Shown here: one piece after another, positions 38,530 through 45,458 of the stretch | How the letters are laid out: every line of letters begins with the position of its first letter | Position numbering within the stretch: position 1 is the first letter of the stretch | Assembly: GCF_009649685.1 (NCBI RefSeq) | Contig: NZ_WJPK01000005.1 | Span: forward strand, 202,112-266,111 | Length of the DNA stretch: 64,000 nucleotides | Direction of reading: 5' to 3' | Source: Flavobacteriaceae bacterium EG-1 | GTDB taxonomy: Bacteria > Bacteroidota > Bacteroidia > Flavobacteriales > Flavobacteriaceae | Translations under genes and position numbers: made by a program | Notes under the pieces: generated by a model | Databases searched by the model: none | What the model saw: only the letters and a program-made list of their open reading frames with translations | Told to the model about the DNA's origin: nothing

Positions 38530-39840
38530 TTATTCCTTAGTTAAGAATTGCACATAAGCCAAGGCGTAATTGTATTGGAAAACAGTAGCGAAATATTCTA
38601 ACTGCTTTTCAGAAAATTGCGTTTCAGATATCAGCAAATCTGTAGTTTTTTCTAATCCTTGTTCAAATCTGTTTGTGCGAATTCGCAACGCTTCTTTGGA
38701 TTGTTCTAGTGCTAATTTTGTGAGTTTTAATTTATTTTTAGCATCTTGAAAACCTCTATTTGCTTTATTTAGCTCTAACTGACTTTCAGCCTTATATTGT
38801 TCTAATTGCAATTTGGATTTGTTGTATTCTGCTTTGCTCTTTTGTGATTTTCCAAAACGTTTACTGCCTTCGAAAAGATTCCATTTAAGCTCGGCTCCAA
38901 ACAAATAACCATTAGCATCTCCCTGAAAAATTTCATCGTCATGCAGTTCATATGTCCCAAATGCATTTAATCGCGGTAAAAAAGACATTTGGTCTGCTTT
39001 GTGCATTTGTCGATATGCCTCGGTAGCAGAATTCATCGCTAGAATATCCTTGCGATTTTCAGATAACTTAACTTCAGTTAGCACTTTATTTTCAACCAAT
39101 AACGAATCTGTAGGTTTAAGAATTTTATTACTATCATCATTCATTAACGTTGATAAATAGTTACTGGCATTTAGAATACTACTATTAGCATACTGCAATT
39201 GATTTTCAATTTCTGTTACTCGTACCTCTATGGCCAAAACATCTGATTTTTGTAAATATCCTTGCTTAAAACTATTGACTGCAATACGTTTATTTTCAAT
39301 TGCGGTTTTCATTGCCTTTTCTAAAACCTCAACCGATTTATAGGCAAGTTGTAATTGCATATAGGCCTTTTCAGTCTCGAGAGAAAGGTAATCTTGCGTA
39401 CGTTCAGAATTCAATTCGGTAGCATTCCATTTAGCTTTTGCTGCTTTTCGTTGATACATTCCATCAAAATTTACTAGTGGCTGTTGCACTTCTATTCGTG
39501 TTGCATAATCTTCAATTTGACTGGGATTGTTTAATAAATCAGGATTGAAATCTGCTGCAGTTAAAATCTCTTGATTCAATTTAGAACCAAATGCCATTAA
39601 TGGATTTGTGGTAGCTATACCCGTATGAGAAACACTTATATTGGGTAATATCGCAGCATTTGTTTGATTATAATCACCTTTAGCTGCTAACACATCTTCA
39701 TGTGCCATTTTAATGGTATTGTTACGCTCATTCACTTTAGCTATAACTTCTTCCTTAGTTATCGGAACAAGTTCTTGAGTAAAACCTAAATAAAAAGCAA
39801 AAAATGCTAACCACATTAATATATACTTCATCGTATTCAT
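38530..39840 (-). CDS. TolC-family outer-membrane efflux protein
   Basis: 436 residues. A signal peptide (to about residue 20) precedes two repeats of long amphipathic helices with short strands, typical of outer-membrane efflux proteins; R-I-E-V-Q-Q-P-L-V-N-F-D and A-E-L-K-W-N-L-F-E-G are the usual strand regions. First gene of the five-gene pump operon (38530 down to 33404). Its promoter has a perfect copy of the island operator. Confidence 0.92.
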   Translation of the reverse strand: MNTMKYILMWLAFFAFYLGFTQELVPITKEEVIAKVNERNNTIKMAHEDVLAAKGDYNQTNAAILPNISVSHTGIATTNPLMAFGSKLNQEILTAADFNPDLLNNPSQIEDYATRIEVQQPLVNFDGMYQRKAAKAKWNATELNSERTQDYLSLETEKAYMQLQLAYKSVEVLEKAMKTAIENKRIAVNSFKQGYLQKSDVLAIEVRVTEIENQLQYANSSILNASNYLSTLMNDDSNKILKPTDSLLVENKVLTEVKLSENRKDILAMNSATEAYRQMHKADQMSFLPRLNAFGTYELHDDEIFQGDANGYLFGAELKWNLFEGSKRFGKSQKSKAEYNKSKLQLEQYKAESQLELNKANRGFQDAKNKLKLTKLALEQSKEALRIRTNRFEQGLEKTTDLLISETQFSEKQLEYFATVFQYNYALAYVQFLTKE

Positions 39841-39850
39841 TTATTTACGA

Positions 39851-39894
39851 CAAAATTAAAGCGGTAAAACATCCCACACAGTAACCTATGTTAC
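39851..39894 (-). promoter_or_regulatory. Island operator and -7 box, RND operon
   Basis: GTAAC-CTAT-GTTAC at 39881-39894; exact -7 box TAATTTTG on the minus strand at 39851-39858. Centres are 33 bp apart. The -7 box ends 10 bp before the tolC-like start codon, so the leader is very short. Confidence 0.85.
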
Positions 39895-39915
39895 CGAAGA
39901 AAAATTGATAATAAA

Positions 39916-39947
39916 AAAAGGCACCCCCCATCACAAAGGTGCCTTTT
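39916..39947 (-). terminator. Terminator of the first SQR operon
   Basis: AAAAGGCACC (39916-39925) pairs with GGTGCCTTTT (39938-39947). On the minus strand a T-run follows, so it ends transcripts from the SQR gene at 41702 after the small gene at 40048-40188. Confidence 0.85.
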
Positions 39948-40047
39948 ACAACCAACCAAATAAGCTGTACAACAGCATATTTCTCTTAAATATTTTACGT
40001 AAACATCAGGTATTCTAAATCATATAAATAATCTTCGTTTAGTATAT

Positions 40048-40188
40048 TTAATTCTTTGCCTCTCTAGTGCCACCATGACCTCCAGCCACAATCACTAATA
40101 TTTTAATACTTAACCAAATAAATTTAAAAAACTGAATGATGGGGTTCATCATATAAAAACGTTTCGATTTTGATATTCTTTGTGTCAT
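40048..40188 (-). CDS. Small membrane protein of 46 residues downstream of SQR
   Basis: Begins M-T-Q-R-I-S-K-S-K-R and has one hydrophobic segment (about residues 18-36: F-F-K-F-I-W-L-S-I-K-I-L-V-I-V) followed by A-G-G-H-G-G. It starts 53 bp after the SQR stop codon and lies ahead of that operon's terminator. An AGGTG sequence immediately precedes the ATG. The basic N-terminus and single helix suggest an inner-membrane microprotein, perhaps an anchor or partner for SQR. No family recognised. Confidence 0.6.
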   Translation of the reverse strand: MTQRISKSKRFYMMNPIIQFFKFIWLSIKILVIVAGGHGGTREAKN

Positions 40189-40241
40189 CACCTGATAGTT
40201 TTAATTTCATTATACTTTTATAATTCTTACATCGCGTATTT

Positions 40242-41702
40242 TTACTCTGGAATAAGCCACCAAAAGGGCTTCATTTTTGCCTTATAAATAAATGCATAAT
40301 GTAGCGCCAATTTTAACCAATGGCCTGCCAACCCAATTTCTCCGAATGTTTTACCTAATTTTCGACCTTGAGTTTCTGGGTATTTATTATAATCTGGCAC
40401 GATAGGAAATGTGGTAATACTAACCCCACTACCCTTCGTCATTCCAAAGCCCGCCGAAGCAATACATGCAGCTCCCATATTACCCATAGAACCCTTATGC
40501 TTCATTTTATTTTTACTGTTAATACTATCAATAATATTATCAGCTACTAGTTTCGCGGTTATGCCTGATGGCATTCCTGTACGTGGAGGGGCCGGTGAAA
40601 TTGAAGTGCCATTTTTACTTAATCTTGGCTTTGAAATGGCATGTGGGGGTGCAAATGCAATACCTGGTGCAAATATGTTTTTATACGAAGGGTTTTGATA
40701 GGTCTCGGGCCAATCTTGCACACTCCACTCTTCATAAGGTTTAGGGGTATAGTCTGCATCAACCAACATAAAACCTTTGAACAGCTTTTCGGTAATGTCG
40801 CTATTATTTTTATCATACGCTTTAAAACCATGACCAGAGAAAGCTGGAATCAACATCGCAAAATCATAGGTTTCAGATTTATATTCACCCTCCAATGTTT
40901 CATAATGGGCTACACCATCTTCAATTTTATTAACACCAGCACCTATAATCCATTTTATTCCGCGGTCTTCGAATACCATCTCGACCATTTCACTAGATTT
41001 CATAATGTTGTTACCATAACTTAACAACATACCATCCATTCCAAAATCACCCAATTGATGCTCGTTAGCAATCCAAATAACTTCTGCATTATCACGCACA
41101 TTATGACGTCTTAATTCTTGCTCTACATTTAAAATGTATTCAAAAGCTGCACCCTGACAAGTAGATTTTGCATGACCAGTACCAATCAAAATCTTTGCTT
41201 TTTTACCTTGTTTCATTTGCTGAATCAATTCATTTAAGGCATTCCATGCATGTTCAGCATGTGAATAAGTACAAACAGAATAGGCTTTATTAGTTCCTGG
41301 ATTTAAACCCTCGGTCATATCAAATGCCAATTTCGGACCAGTTGCATTTATAAGATAGTCGTAGGTTACCTTTTCACTTACACCCTTTTTATCACCAACT
41401 ACGTATTCAACATTAACAAAAGGCTCTGTAGTTTCTATATCTCCTTCAGGATAAAAAGAAGTCACCTTTGCTTGCTTGTAACTAATACCTTTTTTCTTGT
41501 ATAAAGGTGGTAATGGAAATAAAATCTCTTTAGACTTCATCCTCCCAATTCCAACCCAAATATTAGAAGGAATCCATTGGTAATTACTGTTAGGAGAAAC
41601 AACTAAAACCTCATGTTGTTTTGATAACTTTCGACGCAAATGTGCAGCAGCTACATGACCTGAAACTCCTGCCCCTAGTATAACTATTTTTGCCATTTTC
41701 AT
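40242..41702 (-). CDS. Sulfide:quinone oxidoreductase-like flavoprotein, long (type III/VI-like)
   Basis: 486 residues. The FAD motif G-A-G-V-S-G is near residue 10, and three Cys lie at 144 (Y-S-V-C-T), 182 (K-S-T-C-Q-G) and 413 (G-A-A-C-I-A), a layout seen in SQR families. The C-terminal W-L-K-L-A-L-H and the amphipathic end may dock it to the membrane. It would oxidise sulfide (or a persulfide) to sulfane sulfur and reduce quinone. It differs clearly from the human-type SQR at 48.4 kb, so the locus has two kinds. Operator and near-consensus -7 box lie upstream. The exact SQR type is my estimate. Confidence 0.82.
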   Translation of the reverse strand: MKMAKIVILGAGVSGHVAAAHLRRKLSKQHEVLVVSPNSNYQWIPSNIWVGIGRMKSKEILFPLPPLYKKKGISYKQAKVTSFYPEGDIETTEPFVNVEYVVGDKKGVSEKVTYDYLINATGPKLAFDMTEGLNPGTNKAYSVCTYSHAEHAWNALNELIQQMKQGKKAKILIGTGHAKSTCQGAAFEYILNVEQELRRHNVRDNAEVIWIANEHQLGDFGMDGMLLSYGNNIMKSSEMVEMVFEDRGIKWIIGAGVNKIEDGVAHYETLEGEYKSETYDFAMLIPAFSGHGFKAYDKNNSDITEKLFKGFMLVDADYTPKPYEEWSVQDWPETYQNPSYKNIFAPGIAFAPPHAISKPRLSKNGTSISPAPPRTGMPSGITAKLVADNIIDSINSKNKMKHKGSMGNMGAACIASAGFGMTKGSGVSITTFPIVPDYNKYPETQGRKLGKTFGEIGLAGHWLKLALHYAFIYKAKMKPFWWLIPE

Positions 41703-41774
41703 TTAGAAATTTACATAACAAAAGCATCAATAAAAATGACTTTTATCATTTAAATAATAATTGTTTTTACACTT

Positions 41775-41818
41775 CAAAAATGAAAAATTCAACTAATTAG
41801 CACAGCAACTAATGTTAC
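41775..41818 (-). promoter_or_regulatory. Island operator (one mismatch) and -7 box, first SQR
   Basis: GCAAC-TAAT-GTTAC at 41805-41818 and CATTTTTG on the minus strand at 41775-41782, one mismatch each from consensus, centres 33 bp apart. Confidence 0.7.
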
Positions 41819-41872
41819 ATAAGAACATTTGAATTGCAAAAAAACAATTGTTACAATTGACGGAATATTTAT

Positions 41873-41916
41873 ATGACTAATATCATTCTACCATCCTAAA
41901 CTGATGACTAATTTTG
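41873..41916 (+). promoter_or_regulatory. Degenerate operator and exact -7 box of the 35-residue gene
   Basis: ATGAC-TAAT-ATCAT at 41873-41886 is a weak operator half-matching the consensus. An exact -7 box TAATTTTG is at 41909-41916, centres 33 bp apart as elsewhere in the island, and the expected transcript start is about 20 bp before the ATG at 41942. Confidence 0.6.
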
Positions 41917-41941
41917 AAATTCTGCAATTAATACCTAACAC

Positions 41942-42049
41942 ATGAGAGGAGATTCTAATACGATAATTTATATTATAGCTGGCATTGTTATTTTGCACTT
42001 TGTTGTTGGATTTATTTGGCTTTTTTATAAACTAAAGAATAAAAAATAA
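41942..42049 (+). CDS. Single-pass membrane microprotein, 35 residues
   Basis: Begins M-R-G-D-S-N-T and has one hydrophobic helix (residues 8-29, I-I-Y-I-I-A-G-I-V-I-L-H-F-V-V-G-F-I-W-L) and a basic tail K-L-K-N-K-K. A histidine lies mid-helix. It has its own promoter with correct operator spacing and faces the cytochrome bd operon. Size, topology and place recall small subunits of respiratory oxidases (CydX-like), although the sequence does not resemble E. coli CydX. Coding status rests on the promoter, clean topology and gene order. Confidence 0.6.
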   Translation: MRGDSNTIIYIIAGIVILHFVVGFIWLFYKLKNKK

Positions 42050-42117
42050 TAATATGTTTTTCTTTTAAGCAGTCAATCTGAATTAAATAACAATTATCTG
42101 CAGCTTAATAATTTCTA

Positions 42118-42414
42118 TTACTTATTAAACTTGGTATATAGTTTTTTTACTAAAACTAGACCTACAGTGCCACCTAAAGCTGACACCATTAAATTAATAC
42201 CTAATAGAACACCCGCATAATCATTACTATTAATTATAGCCCAAGCATTAAACCCTAATCTTCCCAAGGTCTTAATAAAGAGTATGCTTCCAAAAACACC
42301 AACTAATGTGTTTCCTGTAAATCCAAAAGAATATTTATTTTTAAAATAACCCATTACATTAGCAGCAATAATTCCGATTAAAATACTTACTAACGAAATT
42401 AGTGAACCTGTCAT
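42118..42414 (-). CDS. Small membrane protein after cydB
   Basis: 98 residues with three hydrophobic stretches (about 4-22, 35-50, 66-88). The glycine-rich G-N-T-L-V-G-V-F-G-S and G-G-T-V-G-L-V-L-V resemble GlsB/YeaQ-like transglycosylase-associated membrane proteins, but the match is loose. It is 18 bp after cydB on the same transcript, so it may assist oxidase assembly or be a stress-related membrane protein. Function not assigned. Confidence 0.65.
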   Translation of the reverse strand: MTGSLISLVSILIGIIAANVMGYFKNKYSFGFTGNTLVGVFGSILFIKTLGRLGFNAWAIINSNDYAGVLLGINLMVSALGGTVGLVLVKKLYTKFNK

Positions 42415-42431
42415 AATATTGTAGTTTTCAA

Positions 42432-43508
42432 CTAGTGCTCACCATAACCCACATCATCCATTTTCCCTTTAAAAATGGTGTACTGTATTACCATATAAAC
42501 GGCAACTAAAACTGCTGCAATCGCAAACCAATATACTCCTACCGACAAACCATATTCATGTGCCGCCACATTGTATAAGGTTAAATCTGGATTTACATTA
42601 TTTGTTGATGGCAATACTTTCGGAAAGATTGATGCTACAGTTGTTGTTAAACCTCCAAACAAAAATAAAGTGGAAAACAAAAAACCCATACCATGCTTCC
42701 TAAAAGTTTTCACTTTAAAAAGACCAAACAAGCCCGTTATTGTAGTAACAGGAAAAATCCATAACCAAGGTTTGTCTAAGAAATTATGAAATGGCTTTGG
42801 TTCAATTACATGCCAAACAAGAAGCGATATAACTACTAAAGCAAGCAAAATTATAGATAAATTAAATACTACTTTTTTTAATTTTTCATTTAAATCTGAA
42901 TTGGTTTTAAAAATTATCCAATTCGCTCCATGAATAGTTAAAGCTACTACCCCAACTACTCCCAGCAAAACTGTGAACCAATCTAAAATTCCTAGCTGTT
43001 CTGCTTGTGGGCTAAAGGTTGGGTTCCAAAGTGGAAGAAAAAAATAATGAGCCTCATGGGTAGAAACACCATCAATGACACCTCCTAAGTTTACACCTCT
43101 TACTACATTACCCAAAGCAACTCCAAAAAACAAGGCCAATAACAAACTCGAAATTCCAAAAGCCTTATCCCAAATCAGCTCCCACATTTTATTGTGTACC
43201 TGACCTCTTAATTCTAAACCTATAGCCCTAAAAATAAGTAACCACAAAATCATAATGAGCGGCAAATAAAAACCACTAAAAGATGAAGCGTATAATGTTG
43301 GAAAAGCAAAAAACAAAACACCACCTGAGGCAATTAGCCATACTTCATTGGCATCCCAAAATGGACCTATAGCATTGGTTATTGCTTTTTTATCTTTTTC
43401 AGTTTTTGCAAAAAACAAATGTACTATTCCTGCACCAAAATCGTAACCATCTAAAATTACATAAATGGCAAGCATTGTCATTAAAACGATATACCAAAAT
43501 AATTCCAT
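42432..43508 (-). CDS. cydB: Cytochrome bd oxidase subunit II
   Basis: 358 residues, 8-9 membrane helices. The N-terminal D-G-Y-D-F-G-A-G and N-A-I-G-P-F-W-D-A-N-E-V-W motifs are diagnostic for CydB. With CydA it forms the quinol oxidase that reduces oxygen to water without pumping protons. Bd oxidases are known to withstand sulfide that blocks heme-copper oxidases, which fits an operon controlled with SQR. Two bases separate it from cydA. Confidence 0.96.
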   Translation of the reverse strand: MELFWYIVLMTMLAIYVILDGYDFGAGIVHLFFAKTEKDKKAITNAIGPFWDANEVWLIASGGVLFFAFPTLYASSFSGFYLPLIMILWLLIFRAIGLELRGQVHNKMWELIWDKAFGISSLLLALFFGVALGNVVRGVNLGGVIDGVSTHEAHYFFLPLWNPTFSPQAEQLGILDWFTVLLGVVGVVALTIHGANWIIFKTNSDLNEKLKKVVFNLSIILLALVVISLLVWHVIEPKPFHNFLDKPWLWIFPVTTITGLFGLFKVKTFRKHGMGFLFSTLFLFGGLTTTVASIFPKVLPSTNNVNPDLTLYNVAAHEYGLSVGVYWFAIAAVLVAVYMVIQYTIFKGKMDDVGYGEH

Positions 43509-43510
43509 AA

Positions 43511-44842
43511 TTAATGTTTTTCTAGTAGTGGTCCTTTATTAATAATTTTTCCTGCAAGCATTAAAAACAACATACCTAACAATAAATACAAACCTATAAA
43601 GCCAAGTAATGTGAATAATGTATTTCCGGCGGATACTGTTGGAGAAGCACCCTCAGAAGTTCGTAACAAATTGTAAACCAACCACGGCTGTCTACCTAGT
43701 TCGGCAGTATACCATCCTGTAGTATTTGCGATATAAGGAAATGGCAGCATAAACATAATACACCACAACACCCATTTGCTTTCATATAATTTTTTTCGCC
43801 AAAGTTGAAAAACTGCAAGAGCCATTAAAGCGATAAAAATAGTACCAAGACCTACCATAATATGATATGCATAATAAAGACCCGGAATATTAGTTGGATA
43901 ATTTTTTTCATCAAACTCGTTTAAGCCCTTTATTTCCGCATCCCAGCTTTGATAGGTTAAAAAACTTAGTATGTTGGGAACGGCAATTTTATTATCCAAC
44001 TTTTTATTTTCCATATCTGGTTGCCCTATCAGCACAATTTCAGACCCACCTTCTTCAGTTTCGAAAATCCCCTCCATTGCTGCAAAAGTTACTGGTTGGT
44101 GTTTCACAACATTTTTAGCCACCAAATCACCTGTTGGAAAAGCAACTAATACCGATGATATTAATCCGAAAATCACGCCTGTCTTAACAAATAATTTTCC
44201 AAATGCATTGTGTTTATTATTCAACAAATAAAAGGCACCAATGCTGGAAACTACAAATGATGCTGTTATTACAGAAGCTAATTGATTATGCAAATAAGAA
44301 GGTAAAAGCCATGGATTACTAAAAAGCGCAGAAAAATTATTTAGAACAAACTTTCCGTTTTCAAGTATTTCAAATCCTACCGGATGCTGCATCCAAGAGT
44401 GGGTTGCAATTATTAAATATCCACTCGCCCAAGACCCAAGGAATACAAAAAATCCAGTTAAAAAATGCAGTTTTTGCCCCATTAATTTTTCTCCAAAAAG
44501 AAAAAGCCCCAAAAATGAGGACTCTAGAAAAAATGAAAACATACCTTCCATTGCAAGTGTCTGCCCAATTATACCCCCTGTTAACTCAGAGAATTTGGCC
44601 CAGTTCGTTCCAAACTGAAATTCCATAGGTATACCGGTAACCACTCCCATCGCGAAATTCAGAGCGAAAATTTTCATCCAAAACTTGGCAGCTTCATTAT
44701 AATTAACCTCTTGTGTTCGCAGAAACTTCCACTTAAAATATACAATCATTAATGAAAGACCCATGGTTAACTGTGGGAACAAATAATGGAATGTAATTGT
44801 GAATGCAAATTGCATACGATCATAGAAAAGCATGTCTTCCAT
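43511..44842 (-). CDS. cydA: Cytochrome bd oxidase subunit I
   Basis: 443 residues, shorter than E. coli CydA (about 520), with a short quinol loop as in the cyanide-insensitive branch. H19, E99 and E107 fall at the same positions as the E. coli heme and proton-channel residues, H185 matches H186, and G-R-Q-P-W is present. It takes electrons from quinol, including that made by SQR. Its promoter has an island operator, centred 32 bp from the -7 box, and the upstream region is shared with a divergent copper-uptake operon. Confidence 0.97.
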   Translation of the reverse strand: MEDMLFYDRMQFAFTITFHYLFPQLTMGLSLMIVYFKWKFLRTQEVNYNEAAKFWMKIFALNFAMGVVTGIPMEFQFGTNWAKFSELTGGIIGQTLAMEGMFSFFLESSFLGLFLFGEKLMGQKLHFLTGFFVFLGSWASGYLIIATHSWMQHPVGFEILENGKFVLNNFSALFSNPWLLPSYLHNQLASVITASFVVSSIGAFYLLNNKHNAFGKLFVKTGVIFGLISSVLVAFPTGDLVAKNVVKHQPVTFAAMEGIFETEEGGSEIVLIGQPDMENKKLDNKIAVPNILSFLTYQSWDAEIKGLNEFDEKNYPTNIPGLYYAYHIMVGLGTIFIALMALAVFQLWRKKLYESKWVLWCIMFMLPFPYIANTTGWYTAELGRQPWLVYNLLRTSEGASPTVSAGNTLFTLLGFIGLYLLLGMLFLMLAGKIINKGPLLEKH

Positions 44843-44875
44843 AGTCTAATTTCTTTTCGAAGTTTTTGAATGACA

Positions 44876-44918
44876 CAAAAATAGGCAACGTGTGATTTTT
44901 ATACGTAACTCTTGTTAC
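44876..44918 (-). promoter_or_regulatory. Island operator and -7 box, cydAB
   Basis: GTAAC-TCTT-GTTAC at 44905-44918; exact -7 box TATTTTTG on the minus strand at 44876-44883. Centre spacing 32 bp, the only copy that deviates from 33. Confidence 0.82.
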
Positions 44919-44949
44919 ATATTTAATAATATTTCATTAGTGCCCTTAT

Positions 44950-44993
44950 GTGACAAAAGTCACATTTTTAACCATTTTTGAGCACTAAATTTA
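44950..44993 (+). promoter_or_regulatory. Island operator and -7 box, copper-uptake operon
   Basis: T-GTGAC-AAAA-GTCAC-A at 44949-44964, identical in outline to a classical CRP site, and TAAATTTA at 44986-44993; centres (core 44950-44963) 33 bp apart. The -7 box ends only 4 bp before the ATG, so the mRNA should be leaderless or nearly so. Confidence 0.78.
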
Positions 44994-44997
44994 CAAG

Positions 44998-45375
44998 ATG
45001 AAATTGTCAAGAAATACCATATCGACTTTTCTTGTTCTACTCACTTTAGCTAGCAATATAAAAATTGTTAGTACATTCGGGTATTACACCCTATTTACAG
45101 AAGATTTTATTGAAAGGCTTTGTGAAAATAAAAACCGTCCTGAACTCAATTGCGATGGCAAATGTGCCTTGGCCAAAATACTTATACAAGAATCTAATAA
45201 TGACCCCACTCCTATTAGTCTAGACTGGTTAAAAATTGAAACAGTATTATTTTTTACTTCATTATTTTCTGTAAACTTTTTACAACTATCTACAGAGTAT
45301 TTAAATATAGAACATTACACTAATTTATACGATTATCGCTATATAGAACATATAGCTCACCCTCCAAAATTTTAA
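44998..45375 (+). CDS. Small secreted or membrane protein with CxxxC motif before the copper receptor
   Basis: 125 residues. The first 25 residues form a signal or anchor helix. The segment L-C-E-N-K-N-R-P-E-L-N-C-D-G-K-C-A-L-A-K carries three Cys, two of them as C-D-G-K-C, suited to bind a thiophilic metal. A second hydrophobic stretch follows near 80-98. It is followed after 83 bp by an OprC-like receptor, and I recall similar proteins beside such receptors in other Bacteroidota. A copper-binding role is inferred. Confidence 0.7.
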   Translation: MKLSRNTISTFLVLLTLASNIKIVSTFGYYTLFTEDFIERLCENKNRPELNCDGKCALAKILIQESNNDPTPISLDWLKIETVLFFTSLFSVNFLQLSTEYLNIEHYTNLYDYRYIEHIAHPPKF

Positions 45376-45458
45376 TAATTCACTGATATTTCTATTAAAC
45401 CAACTACACACTTAAAGTGTACTGGCTGTATTACAATGTATTATTAAAAGACTTACAA

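Noticed and set aside
45417..45458. Longer start for the copper receptor
   Set aside because: It adds residues ahead of a normal signal peptide; the ATG at 45459 is the natural start.
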